A stretch of 50,733 bases of DNA from the NCBI GenBank assembly GCA_001940985.1, contig MSHB01000009.1, forward strand, positions 1 through 50,733. Reading direction: 5' to 3'. Made by a program: the position numbers and the translations under genes. Positions 8,857 through 17,197 of this stretch are shown in pieces. The notes below the pieces were generated by a model that had not been told where the DNA came from, did no database searches, and worked only from the letters and a program-made list of their open reading frames with translations. This stretch comes from Mollicutes bacterium Phil14 (GTDB lineage: Bacteria > Bacillota_I > Bacilli_A > ML615J-28 > CAG-698). Within the stretch, counting starts at the first letter, position 1. The number at the start of each line of letters is the position of its first letter.

Positions 8857-9708
8857 ATGAAGAAAGTTGGAATAATAACGGATAGTACAAGTGATTTAAC
8901 GAAAGAGTTACATAAGCAATATAATATAGAAGTTTTGCCATTATATATCATTCTTGATGGAAAAACTTATACAGATGGAGTAGATATCACGACTGAAGAA
9001 ATGTATGAGAAGGTTGATGAATGTGGTCAACTTCCAAAGTCTTCAAATGTTCCTCCCGCAATGTTTGAAAAGTATTTTAAGGAATATTTAGAAAAGTATG
9101 ATCAAATATTCTATATAGGAATTGGTAGTGGTTTTTCTGCTACTTACCAAAACGCGAAAATCGCAGCTGAGTCTTTTGAAGATGGAAAGATATTTGTAGC
9201 AGATTCAAAGAATCTGTCTAGTGGAATAGGACTATTACTTTTAAAGGCATGTAAATTCCGTGATGAAGGTTGCGATGGTGGCGAGATATTAAAAAGAGTT
9301 GAAGAATTAGTTCCTTATGTAAGAACACAATTTGCAATCAATACTTTAAAATATTTACATATGGGTGGTCGTTGCAGTGGTGTTTCAAGAATATTTGGTA
9401 CAATGTTAAAATTAAAACCTATTATAAAAGTTGTTGATGGTGCTATGGTTGTAACAAAAAAGCCAATTGGATATAATCGAGCTTTAAATGCACTATTAGA
9501 ATATGCAAAGGCTGATTTTCCTAAAATGGATTTAGAGCATGTTTTTATCACTCATGCAGTTGCAAAAAGTGATGAAGTTTATCTTAGAAGTGAATTAAAC
9601 AAGTATATAGATAATAGTATTATTACTGAAACTTGTGCTAGTGGTGTTGTTGCAACTCATTGTGGCCCTAGAACAATAGGTATTTTGTATATCGTAAAGC
9701 CTGAATAA
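8857..9708 (+). CDS. DegV family fatty-acid-binding protein
   Basis: A 283-residue DegV/FakB-type protein. It begins GIITDSTSDLTKEL, carries the SSNVPP and YIGIGSGFSATYQNA lipid-carboxylate contacts, and has the conserved HMGGRCSG and late THCGPRTIGI segments. The family binds a single fatty acid; some members (FakB) present it to the FakA kinase for phospholipid synthesis. No kinase gene is in this window. ATG 8857 is chosen because GAGG lies 8 nt before it; an upstream in-frame ATG at 8761 lies inside the preceding gene and has no ribosome site. A promoter and terminator bracket the gene. Confidence 0.92.
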   Translation: MKKVGIITDSTSDLTKELHKQYNIEVLPLYIILDGKTYTDGVDITTEEMYEKVDECGQLPKSSNVPPAMFEKYFKEYLEKYDQIFYIGIGSGFSATYQNAKIAAESFEDGKIFVADSKNLSSGIGLLLLKACKFRDEGCDGGEILKRVEELVPYVRTQFAINTLKYLHMGGRCSGVSRIFGTMLKLKPIIKVVDGAMVVTKKPIGYNRALNALLEYAKADFPKMDLEHVFITHAVAKSDEVYLRSELNKYIDNSIITETCASGVVATHCGPRTIGILYIVKPE

Positions 9709-9739
9709 AATACTATTGATTGTATAATGAGTTATAATG

Positions 9740-9768
9740 AAAGCACAGATGTTATGTTTGTGCTTTTT
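9740..9768 (+). terminator. Terminator after the degV-family gene
   Basis: AAGCACA (9741-9747) pairs with TGTGCTT (9759-9765), with T continuing to 9768. Confidence 0.75.
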
Positions 9769-9801
9769 ATTCTAATAATAGTAAAATAGGAGTTGAAAAG
9801 A

Positions 9802-12099
9802 ATGAAAGTAGAATTGCTAGCTCCAGCTGGTTCAATAGAAGCAGCATATGCGGCTTTTGCTAATGGAAGTGATGCTATTTATTTGGCTGGTCCATCTTTT
9901 GGAGCCCGTGCTTATGCAAATAATTTCTCATACGATGATATTATAGAAATTATTAAATATGCTCACATTATCAATAAAAAAGTTTATATAACAGTTAATA
10001 CTTTAATATTTGAAAATGAAATAAATCAAGTTATTGAATTTTTAGATTTCATTTATAAAAATGATTGTGATGCAGTAATTGTTCAAGATTTGGGTTTGGC
10101 CGAGATAATAAAAAGGCGTTATCCTGATTTAGCAATTCATGCTTCAACACAAATGAATATTCATACATTTGATGATGCTAAAAAGTTGAAGGAATTGGGA
10201 TACAAAAGAATTGTTATGGCCCGAGAAACTCCTTTAGATGTTATTAAAGATATAAAAGAAAAAATAGATATTGAAATTGAAGTTTTTGTTCATGGAGCTT
10301 TGTGCGTATCATACTCTGGTAATTGTTATTTTAGTTCTTTTATTGGAAAAAGAAGTGGAAATAGAGGAAGATGCGCTCAACCATGTAGAAAAGAGTATAG
10401 TGTGCTTTCTTTTAGTAAACAACAAAAATCAGATTGGAAATATTACTTGAGTCCAAAAGATTTGTGTACATTAGAATATATTAATAAACTTAATGAGTAT
10501 AAAGTTGATAGTTTAAAAATTGAAGGAAGAATGAAAAGGCCAGAATATGTTGCACAAGTTGTTAAAAGTTATTTTCATGCAATAAATGGCGAAGCTGAAA
10601 AAGAAAAAGAAATTAAAGATTTAAAAAAGATTTTTAATAGAGATTTTACTAAAGGGTTTACTTTTGGTGAAAAAAACAACAATTTTATTAATTTGAAATA
10701 TCAAAATCATCAAGGGATTTTAATAGGAAAAGTTGTGAAAACTAATAAAGAAAGGATAACAATAAAGTTATTAGAAACATTAAATATTGGTGATTCTATT
10801 CGAATTGTTGGGACAAAATGTGACGCAATTACTGTAAATAATATGTATGTGAAAGAAAAGTTAGTAAAAGTTGCTAGTCCTAATACATTAGTTACAATTT
10901 TGGCTCATGAAAAAAATTTAGATAACGCTAATGTATTTTTAACAACTTCAATTAAACAATTAGAGTCACTACACTTATCATATGATTTTAAAAATAATAG
11001 ACCAAAAGTTTTTATAGATGGTATATGTTATCTTAAAGATGATTATATGATACTAGAAATATATGATGGAAAAAATAAAATTTCATTAATGAGTAATGAG
11101 AAAACTATCCCTTCTGAAATTGATTTTTCCCAAAGATTGTATGAACAAATTAATAAAACAAAAGAATCAAATTATGAGTTTAAAAGTTTAGAAGTAAAAG
11201 TTTATAATAAAATTATTCCGATAAAAGAAGTTAATCACTTGCGAAGAGAGGCCTTCAGTAAACTTGATGAAGTAAGAGCAATTAATTATCATAATAGAAG
11301 AATAGTTGATTTTGACTTTGACAAATTATCTCTTGATAAAACTGAAAGTGGAATAATCGCAAAAGTTTCTAAGGAAGAACAACTTGAAGCAGCGCTTTTA
11401 TCAAATGTGAAAACTATATATGTGGATAATTATAATTTATATAAAAAATATTCAGATAATACCGATAAAGAAATAATATATGTTTTGCCGAGAATTAATC
11501 CGAACTTAAGTTGCAACAAAGCTATTGCTTCAACTATTAGTAAGGTAGATGGTAATAATACATCAGTATATATGAATGTGACTAATAGTTACTCTGCCTA
11601 TAAATTATTCTCATTAGGAGCAAAAGTAGTTGGATTGTCAGTTGAACTTAGTGAAAAAAACATTATTGAATTAATTGATAACTTTAAAGAAAAATTTTCA
11701 AAAACTTTAAATTTTGAGATTATGGTATACGGTCGTTATGAATTAATGATAAGTAAATATTGTCCATTGCAAAAAGAATATAATTGTGAGCATAAAAATT
11801 GCAATATGTGCACGAAAAATGATTACTATTTAGTTGATAGAATCGGTTATATATTTCCGATAACTAAAGGTGATGGTTGTTATACAAAAATATTAAATTC
11901 TAGGAGAGTACACTTGTTGAAATATTTACCAAGGTTAAAAGAAATTGGTATAAAAAGATTTGTGTTAGATTTTTCTATAGAAGATTTTAATGAAACAAAG
12001 GAGATAATTCAATTGTATAATCTTGCTTTTAATGGTATTATAAAGGATAATGAAATTGATGATGTGACATATGGTCATTTTAATGAAGGTGTATTATGA
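9802..12099 (+). CDS. Peptidase U32 family protein (RlhA/TrhP-like RNA hydroxylase)
   Basis: A 765-residue member of family U32. It starts VELLAPAGSIEAAYAAFANGSDAIYL and contains the diagnostic EVFVHGALCVSYSGNC and GNRGRCAQPCRKEY segments, whose four cysteines match the Fe-S cluster ligands of RNA-hydroxylating members. Despite the name, characterised relatives hydroxylate RNA using prephenate: RlhA at 23S rRNA C2501, TrhP at tRNA U34. The length and long C-terminal region resemble RlhA, with a further cysteine group (YNCEHKNCNMC) near residue 660. ATG 9802 is preceded by AGGAG at the right distance; a TTG at 9793 is less likely. Its TGA overlaps the next ATG by 4 bp. RNA target unproven. Confidence 0.85.
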   Translation: MKVELLAPAGSIEAAYAAFANGSDAIYLAGPSFGARAYANNFSYDDIIEIIKYAHIINKKVYITVNTLIFENEINQVIEFLDFIYKNDCDAVIVQDLGLAEIIKRRYPDLAIHASTQMNIHTFDDAKKLKELGYKRIVMARETPLDVIKDIKEKIDIEIEVFVHGALCVSYSGNCYFSSFIGKRSGNRGRCAQPCRKEYSVLSFSKQQKSDWKYYLSPKDLCTLEYINKLNEYKVDSLKIEGRMKRPEYVAQVVKSYFHAINGEAEKEKEIKDLKKIFNRDFTKGFTFGEKNNNFINLKYQNHQGILIGKVVKTNKERITIKLLETLNIGDSIRIVGTKCDAITVNNMYVKEKLVKVASPNTLVTILAHEKNLDNANVFLTTSIKQLESLHLSYDFKNNRPKVFIDGICYLKDDYMILEIYDGKNKISLMSNEKTIPSEIDFSQRLYEQINKTKESNYEFKSLEVKVYNKIIPIKEVNHLRREAFSKLDEVRAINYHNRRIVDFDFDKLSLDKTESGIIAKVSKEEQLEAALLSNVKTIYVDNYNLYKKYSDNTDKEIIYVLPRINPNLSCNKAIASTISKVDGNNTSVYMNVTNSYSAYKLFSLGAKVVGLSVELSEKNIIELIDNFKEKFSKTLNFEIMVYGRYELMISKYCPLQKEYNCEHKNCNMCTKNDYYLVDRIGYIFPITKGDGCYTKILNSRRVHLLKYLPRLKEIGIKRFVLDFSIEDFNETKEIIQLYNLAFNGIIKDNEIDDVTYGHFNEGVL

Positions 12100-13355
12100 A
12101 AAATTGGTTAAAATTAGATAATGCAGCAAAGATATTTCCTAGTGTTACTAATGCTAAAAGACATAATTTATTTAGACTATCTTTTGAACTAACTGAAGAA
12201 ATAGATCCAGTTGTTTTACAAGAAGCATTAGATGTTACTATTAAGAGATTTGCATATTTTAATGTTAAACTTAAACGTGGAATATTTTGGTATTATTTAG
12301 AAGAAAATAAAGTAAAACCACTCGTATATGAAGAAAAGCCTTTTGTCTTAGAGCCTTTTAGCCAATTAGATAATAGAGGATTCTTATTTAGAGTTTTATA
12401 TTATAATAAAAGAATATCACTAGAAGTATTCCATGTTTTAACTGATGGATTTGGTGGAAGTCAGTTTTTAAAGACGCTGGTTTATAATTACTTACTTTTA
12501 AAAGGGAAAAAGATTGATAGTGAAGGTATTATTCTAAGTGATTTAGAAACACTGACTGTTGAAAAAAATGATAGCTTTTTAGAAAACTATTATACTGAAG
12601 TTAATAAAAATAGAAAAGAGGTAAAAGCTTGTCATATAAAAGGTGAAATCTATGATGATGATTGGTTAAGCGTTATGACAGCTAAGGTAAAAGAAGAGGA
12701 TATGAAACGATTATGCAATAAGTATGATTGTTCTGTTACACAACTATTGACAACAATTATTATGAAAGTTGCACTTTCAAATAAAAGAATGTTTGATAAC
12801 CTTAAACGACCATTCCAAGTTTTTATACCAGCAGATTTAAGAAAACACTTTCCTTCTAAGTCGTTGAGAAACTTTTCTATTTGCATACGAAGTAAAATAA
12901 GTCTAAAACAAGATTTGAGTTTTGAAGAAATTTTAAAAATTGTAAAAAGTGAAGTGCAAGAAGAACTAAAAAAAGAGAATTTACTTACAATAATTGCTAG
13001 TAATGTAAAATGGGAAAAAATGTTGTTACTAAGAATAACACCACTTTTCTTAAAAGAAATAGCCCTAAAAATTGGTTATGAAAATTCAGGAAGTGCTCCT
13101 AATAGTTTTTGTTTATCTAATCTAGGAAAAATAGATATTCCTAGTGAAATGAAACAATATGTTGAAAAGATAACATTTGCTAATGGTTCTAGTTCACAAG
13201 CACCGATAAATATGGGAGTTACTAAATATGATAATAAATATTTTCTTACTTTTTCAAGTACTTTAGTTGATAGAGCTATTCAACGAGATTTCTTTAGATT
13301 TTTATCATCTGAAGGCGTTGATATTACTTTAGAAACTAATGAGTTGGAGGTATGA
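12096..13355 (+). CDS. HxxxDG-type acyltransferase (condensation/alcohol acetyltransferase-like)
   Basis: A 419-residue protein of the CoA-dependent acyltransferase fold shared by chloramphenicol acetyltransferase, NRPS condensation domains and wax-ester or alcohol acetyltransferases. The catalytic HxxxDG is HVLTDG at residues 113-118 within LEVFHVLTDGFGGSQFL. The N-terminal RHNLFRLSFELTEEIDP and the late SNLGKIDIP segments fit the two-lobed fold. The substrate is unknown; an acyl transfer to a lipid, sugar or alcohol is plausible. It is translationally coupled to both neighbours (ATGA overlap with the U32 gene, one-base gap to the zinc-ribbon gene), suggesting one complex or pathway at the membrane. 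Confidence 0.78.
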   Translation: MKNWLKLDNAAKIFPSVTNAKRHNLFRLSFELTEEIDPVVLQEALDVTIKRFAYFNVKLKRGIFWYYLEENKVKPLVYEEKPFVLEPFSQLDNRGFLFRVLYYNKRISLEVFHVLTDGFGGSQFLKTLVYNYLLLKGKKIDSEGIILSDLETLTVEKNDSFLENYYTEVNKNRKEVKACHIKGEIYDDDWLSVMTAKVKEEDMKRLCNKYDCSVTQLLTTIIMKVALSNKRMFDNLKRPFQVFIPADLRKHFPSKSLRNFSICIRSKISLKQDLSFEEILKIVKSEVQEELKKENLLTIIASNVKWEKMLLLRITPLFLKEIALKIGYENSGSAPNSFCLSNLGKIDIPSEMKQYVEKITFANGSSSQAPINMGVTKYDNKYFLTFSSTLVDRAIQRDFFRFLSSEGVDITLETNELEV

Positions 13356-13356
13356 T

Positions 13357-14034
13357 ATGAAAAGATGTCCAAGTTGTAAAATTAATATAAATACGGATCG
13401 CAAAACTTGTCCATTATGCTATGATATCTTAGAAGATGTTGATGACAAGCAATTAGAAAAACCAATATATCCATTATATGTAAGAAAAAAAGGTAAAGAA
13501 AACTTATTTTTAAAAAGTGTTATTTTTGTTTGCATAATAACTACCCTTTTGACTTTGATAATTAATTTGGTTACTAGAAAAAGTGGTGAAAGATTATGGT
13601 TTCCATATGTAGCGGCTTCTATGCTATATGTGTTCATTTTAATAAGAAACTGTATTCTTTCTAAGCATAATACGGCATTTAAAATATTAGTTCAAATGTT
13701 GTCTATTTCAATATTGGTATATATAATTGATTATTTCTCTGGTTATACAGGCTGGTCAATAAATTATGTTATACCAATACTTTCTGTGGCTTCAAGTTTT
13801 ACGATAGTGATAGTATTACTTGCTAAGAAAGTGAAATATAGTGAGTATATATTTTGCTTAATATCTTCAGTAATAATTGGCATTATTCCATTTTTGCTTT
13901 GGATATTCAAAATTGTGCCAGTCTTATGGCCATCGCTTTTTGCAGCGTGTTTCTCATTAATGGTTTTTTTAGGAATAATAATATTTGCTGATAAAGCAAC
14001 AAAAGAGGAATTTAAAAAAAGATTTCATATATAG
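13357..14034 (+). CDS. Zinc-ribbon membrane protein (DUF6320-like)
   Basis: A 225-residue protein beginning with a treble-clef-like zinc ribbon, CPSCK...CPLCY (Cys-x2-Cys, 14 residues, Cys-x2-Cys), followed by five or six hydrophobic helices that fill the rest. This layout resembles DUF6320 proteins often found beside HxxxDG acyltransferases in Firmicutes (from memory). Function unknown; it may anchor the upstream acyltransferase to the membrane. Start ATG 13357 follows TTGGAGG at 13344-13350; an in-frame ATG at 13339 would lie upstream of that site. It ends 10 bp before the next gene. Confidence 0.7.
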   Translation: MKRCPSCKININTDRKTCPLCYDILEDVDDKQLEKPIYPLYVRKKGKENLFLKSVIFVCIITTLLTLIINLVTRKSGERLWFPYVAASMLYVFILIRNCILSKHNTAFKILVQMLSISILVYIIDYFSGYTGWSINYVIPILSVASSFTIVIVLLAKKVKYSEYIFCLISSVIIGIIPFLLWIFKIVPVLWPSLFAACFSLMVFLGIIIFADKATKEEFKKRFHI

Positions 14035-14044
14035 AGGTAGGAAT

Positions 14045-16495
14045 ATGGCAAAAAAACAAACAAAGAGAAGTAAAAAAAAGACCCCAAAAAAACAAAATAT
14101 TTTTGTTAAAGTTCTATTTGCGATAATTATTCTTTTAATTATTGGTGCTGGTGTATATGGGTATGTAGTGTATAACCCACTTGTTCAAGAAAAAATTGAA
14201 GAAATAAATGAAGTTGAGGATTATTTTTTAAATAACTTCTTTAAAGAAAAGAATATTACTACTGATATTTCTTTTCCTAAAACAATTGAAGGATACGAAG
14301 ACATTGCTATAAGTTTTTCTAGTGGCAATGCTACGGTAATTGCAGATAGTGGTAAAGTTACTTTTCCAACATATTCTGATGGTGATAAGATTGTTGAAAT
14401 AACTATAAATTATAAAGTTATAAGTAATGATTCTTTATTTGGATTTGCTTGGGATATCTTAGGTAAGACAAAAGAAACAAAAATAAAACTTACTGTAAAA
14501 TGCTTAGAAGCAAGTGCAAAAGAAAAAATTAATATTATTGAAAGTGGTATATTTGTTCCTGAATATACTAGCTGTAATATTGGTTTGTTACAAAAGGATA
14601 ATATATTCTCAAGTGTTGATATTATTTGGGAAACAAGTGATAATAACATAATTACAGCAACTGGAGAAAAAAGAGGTCTAGGTGAAGCTAAATTAAAAGC
14701 AACTTTGAAATGCGATGATTTAGAGAAAACTTTGGAATACTCTATAGTTGTTGGAGATGAGATGCCACAAATAATAGCAATGGATATCTCCTTTGATAAC
14801 TATTCAAAACGTAGTTATGCAGAAGAATATGAAAAAGATGGAATTAAATATATTAATGCAATATTTAAAGAAGATGAAACGTCTTTAGATACTGATAGCG
14901 ATTCATTAAGTGAAAATGTTGATAAAGTTGTAAGATTTAAAGCCACTAGTAGTAGTAGTGCATATTTTATGACTACAACTCCTATTACTTCTCCAAAAGA
15001 AATTTCTTTTGTTTATAGATTACCAAATAGTGATAATTCTAAAGTTAATAAAAATAGTTATCTTAAAGTTTATTATTCAATTGATAATAATGAGGTTTGG
15101 AATCTGTTATCAGAAGATAAAATATTTTCTGAAACTGTTACTTATAAAAAGTCTTTGGATGCTTTGCAAAATGTGACTTTTAAAGTTGAGTTTACTACAG
15201 AGTATTCAGAATTAACATTGGATATAGATGAATTTAAAATAACTAGATTAGTTAATGAAGAAGATATAGAAGAAAGTTTGAAAAAAGCTTTCCAAACTAA
15301 ATTTACTTCATCAAGAGTATTACCATTAACAACTATTTATGGTGGTGTTATTAATTGGACTTCAATGAATCAAGAATCATTAACTAATAGTGGGATTGTA
15401 ACAAGATTAAATGAGACAAAAAATGTTTTACTAAAAGCAGAAATATTAGGCTTTACTTCAAAAATAGAAATTAATTTTGATACAATTATCCCTGGAAGAG
15501 CTTCAGTACTACCTGTAGAAGTATATTTTATAGATTTAGGAAAATATGGCTTAAGCGATTGTGGAGAATCTATATATATTAAATATGGTTCAATTGATAT
15601 TTTGATTGATGCTGGTGATGAAATAAAAACTTCTCATAAAGCAATAAAAGAAATCATAGATAATTATAGTGAAGATAAAATATTTGAATATTTAATTGCA
15701 ACTCATCCAGATTCTGATCACATTGGTGGTATGCCATTTATTTTTGAAAATTATGAGATACAAAATGTCATTCAATTTTCTGGTGAACATACAAGCAATT
15801 TATATAAAAAATATGTTAATGCCTATGAAAATGAAGGTTGTTTATCTATTTGTACAGCACTTGATTCTTATAACAATGACAATGGTTGTAAGCGAATAAT
15901 TCAATTAGGAAATGATGTTTATATTGAAATAATAAATACTAATAATTATCAAGGAAAAGAAACTAATACTCGTAGTGTAGTGTGCGTTTTGAATGCTTAT
16001 GGTGTTAGAACATTGCTTACTGGAGATGCTGACAATGGAAGCAATAGCAATCTTGAAAATGACTACAAGGATAGTGTTGGTAATATAGATATATTGAAAG
16101 CTGTTCATCATGGAACAAGCAATGGAACAACTATTCCATTCTTACAAGCTGTTGATCCAGAAGTAGTTATAATTTGCAATGGTAATTATTTAGGCAATAA
16201 ACATGGCCATCCAACTCCAAATGCGATTAATAGAATATATGAATATGATAACAATATAACAATATATACTATTGCTGGTGGAGATAGTAGTGAATGTAAA
16301 GAGACATCATCTGGTTCATATAAGTGTGAAGTGAACGATGGAATGGTTGATAGAAATGGAACAATAAAATTAACTATTGATGAAACAGGATATTCAATTA
16401 ATAGCGAATACTATGGAGATAATCCGTTAGAACTATCAAGCACAAATTATTGGAAAACTAATCCAATGAGAAAATATAGTTATCAAGTAAAATAA
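14045..16495 (+). CDS. Membrane-anchored Ig-like / ComEC-type metallo-beta-lactamase protein
   Basis: An 816-residue protein with a lysine-rich N-terminus, one membrane anchor (about 19-44), then about 480 residues of beta-rich Ig-like segments resembling atrophied bacterial Ig domains (ISFPKTIEGYEDIAISFSSGN; VLLKAEILGFTSKIEINF). A C-terminal metallo-beta-lactamase domain of the ComEC type carries HPDSDH (554-559), GDAD (Asp661), HHGTSNG (His688/689) and KHGHPTPN (His720/722). Such domains hydrolyse phosphodiesters or phosphate esters; here the active site would face outside the cell. There are no ComEC channel helices, so it is not a DNA uptake channel. It is the last gene of the acyltransferase/zinc-ribbon run. 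ATG 14045 follows AGGTAGG. Confidence 0.82.
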   Translation: MAKKQTKRSKKKTPKKQNIFVKVLFAIIILLIIGAGVYGYVVYNPLVQEKIEEINEVEDYFLNNFFKEKNITTDISFPKTIEGYEDIAISFSSGNATVIADSGKVTFPTYSDGDKIVEITINYKVISNDSLFGFAWDILGKTKETKIKLTVKCLEASAKEKINIIESGIFVPEYTSCNIGLLQKDNIFSSVDIIWETSDNNIITATGEKRGLGEAKLKATLKCDDLEKTLEYSIVVGDEMPQIIAMDISFDNYSKRSYAEEYEKDGIKYINAIFKEDETSLDTDSDSLSENVDKVVRFKATSSSSAYFMTTTPITSPKEISFVYRLPNSDNSKVNKNSYLKVYYSIDNNEVWNLLSEDKIFSETVTYKKSLDALQNVTFKVEFTTEYSELTLDIDEFKITRLVNEEDIEESLKKAFQTKFTSSRVLPLTTIYGGVINWTSMNQESLTNSGIVTRLNETKNVLLKAEILGFTSKIEINFDTIIPGRASVLPVEVYFIDLGKYGLSDCGESIYIKYGSIDILIDAGDEIKTSHKAIKEIIDNYSEDKIFEYLIATHPDSDHIGGMPFIFENYEIQNVIQFSGEHTSNLYKKYVNAYENEGCLSICTALDSYNNDNGCKRIIQLGNDVYIEIINTNNYQGKETNTRSVVCVLNAYGVRTLLTGDADNGSNSNLENDYKDSVGNIDILKAVHHGTSNGTTIPFLQAVDPEVVIICNGNYLGNKHGHPTPNAINRIYEYDNNITIYTIAGGDSSECKETSSGSYKCEVNDGMVDRNGTIKLTIDETGYSINSEYYGDNPLELSSTNYWKTNPMRKYSYQVK

Positions 16496-16535
16496 AAAAT
16501 ATTGAAAAAAAATAGATATTAATTGTTATATTAGT

Positions 16536-16635
16536 GAGAGGCGAAAAATCCAAATCTAACTCTAATTTTCTTATTTGCTTTAAGTTCTTTATATATATGT
16601 TGTGATGATTAAAAATAGCCCTAATATCGTCTCTC
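16536..16635. other. Long-range inverted repeat in the spacer before tRNA-Gln
   Basis: GAGAGGCGA (16536-16544) is complementary to TCGTCTCTC (16627-16635) with one G-U pair, enclosing 82 AT-rich bases. It could be the closing stem of a small structured RNA on either strand. I recognise no known family, and the 268-bp spacer otherwise holds only a terminator and the tRNA promoter. Confidence 0.3.
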
Positions 16636-16655
16636 CCTTTCAAATATTATTAATT

Positions 16656-16684
16656 GCAGCTATTATTAAATAGCTGCTTTTAAT
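16656..16684 (+). terminator. Terminator in the spacer after the metallo-beta-lactamase gene
   Basis: GCAGCTAT (16656-16663) and ATAGCTGC (16670-16677) form a perfect 8-bp stem, followed by TTTT and further T-rich sequence. Confidence 0.75.
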
Positions 16685-16725
16685 TTGTTTTATATTTAAA
16701 CAATATTAGTTGTTTTTTCTATCTA

Positions 16726-16754
16726 TTGACAAATTACTATTAAAATACTAAAAT
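16726..16754 (+). promoter_or_regulatory. Promoter of tRNA-Gln
   Basis: Consensus TTGACA (16726-16731), 17-bp spacer, TAAAAT (16749-16754). Initiation would be a few bases before the tRNA 5' end at 16764. Confidence 0.8.
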
Positions 16755-16763
16755 ATTATATAT

Positions 16764-16838
16764 AGGACCATCGCCAAGTGGTAAGGCAACGGACTCTGAC
16801 CCCGTTATTCGTAGGTTCGAATCCTACTGGTCCTGCCA
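16764..16838 (+). tRNA. tRNA-Gln (anticodon CUG)
   Basis: The full cloverleaf can be drawn. Acceptor AGGACCA pairs with TGGTCCT; D arm is GCC/GGC with the AAGTGGTAA loop; anticodon loop CTCTGAC gives anticodon CTG; T arm is GTAGG-TTCGAAT-CCTAC; discriminator G is followed by an encoded CCA. The anticodon stem has one A-C mismatch at its loop-proximal pair (31-39). The gene is the exact border between AT-rich DNA with a strong promoter on its left and the GC-rich tldDE block on its right. Confidence 0.93.
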
Positions 16839-16840
16839 TC

Positions 16841-16889
16841 AAGACACACGCAAAAGGAGCGTATAAAACTCCGACGCGTGTGTCTTTTT
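16841..16889 (+). terminator. Terminator of tRNA-Gln
   Basis: GACACACGC (16843-16851) pairs with GCGTGTGTC (16876-16884); an inner GGAG/CTCC stem nests inside, and five T follow. Its high G+C marks the start of the foreign-composition block. Confidence 0.88.
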
Positions 16890-16902
16890 CTATGCAAAAC
16901 AG

Positions 16903-16939
16903 GGGTAAATTGCCGTTTTTATGGTAGTTTACCCTTTTT
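16903..16939 (+). terminator. Second hairpin terminator after tRNA-Gln
   Basis: GGGTAAA (16903-16909) pairs with TTTACCC (16928-16934), with inner GCC/GGT pairing and a TTTTT run. The remaining bases of 16,839-17,197 hold no convincing gene. Confidence 0.55.
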
Positions 16940-17069
16940 GTTGTTTCTTCGCTCATCGCCGTGGGGATTTGTTCTTCACTCGCTTTGGAAAATCTCAAAC
17001 CTTTAACAATTGCACAAAAAGGATTTTTGCACGATAAGGAGCGTATGATTTCTTCTATCTTAATCAACG

Positions 17070-17108
17070 AAAAAATGACCGACCGCACTCTTATGAACGC
17101 AGTCGGTC
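17070..17108 (-). terminator. Terminator of tldDE on the minus strand
   Basis: GACCGACCGC (17077-17086) and GCAGTCGGTC (17099-17108) form a 10-bp stem with one mismatch. On the minus strand it is followed by a T run (complement of AAAAA at 17071-17075), about 90 bp after the tldE stop. Confidence 0.65.
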
Positions 17109-17197
17109 GTTTGACCTTTATTTCTCTGTACTCTCTTTTTCCGATCGAAGCAGACCGGTTTTACTTTTTCGCTTTTTAAGCTGACCATACCGGAGAA

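Noticed and set aside
16756..17088. Minus-strand ORF of 110 residues containing MAGPVGFEPTNNGVRVRCLTTWR
   Set aside because: It is the antisense translation of tRNA-Gln and its terminator; this peptide is a well-known false gene product created by tRNA genes.
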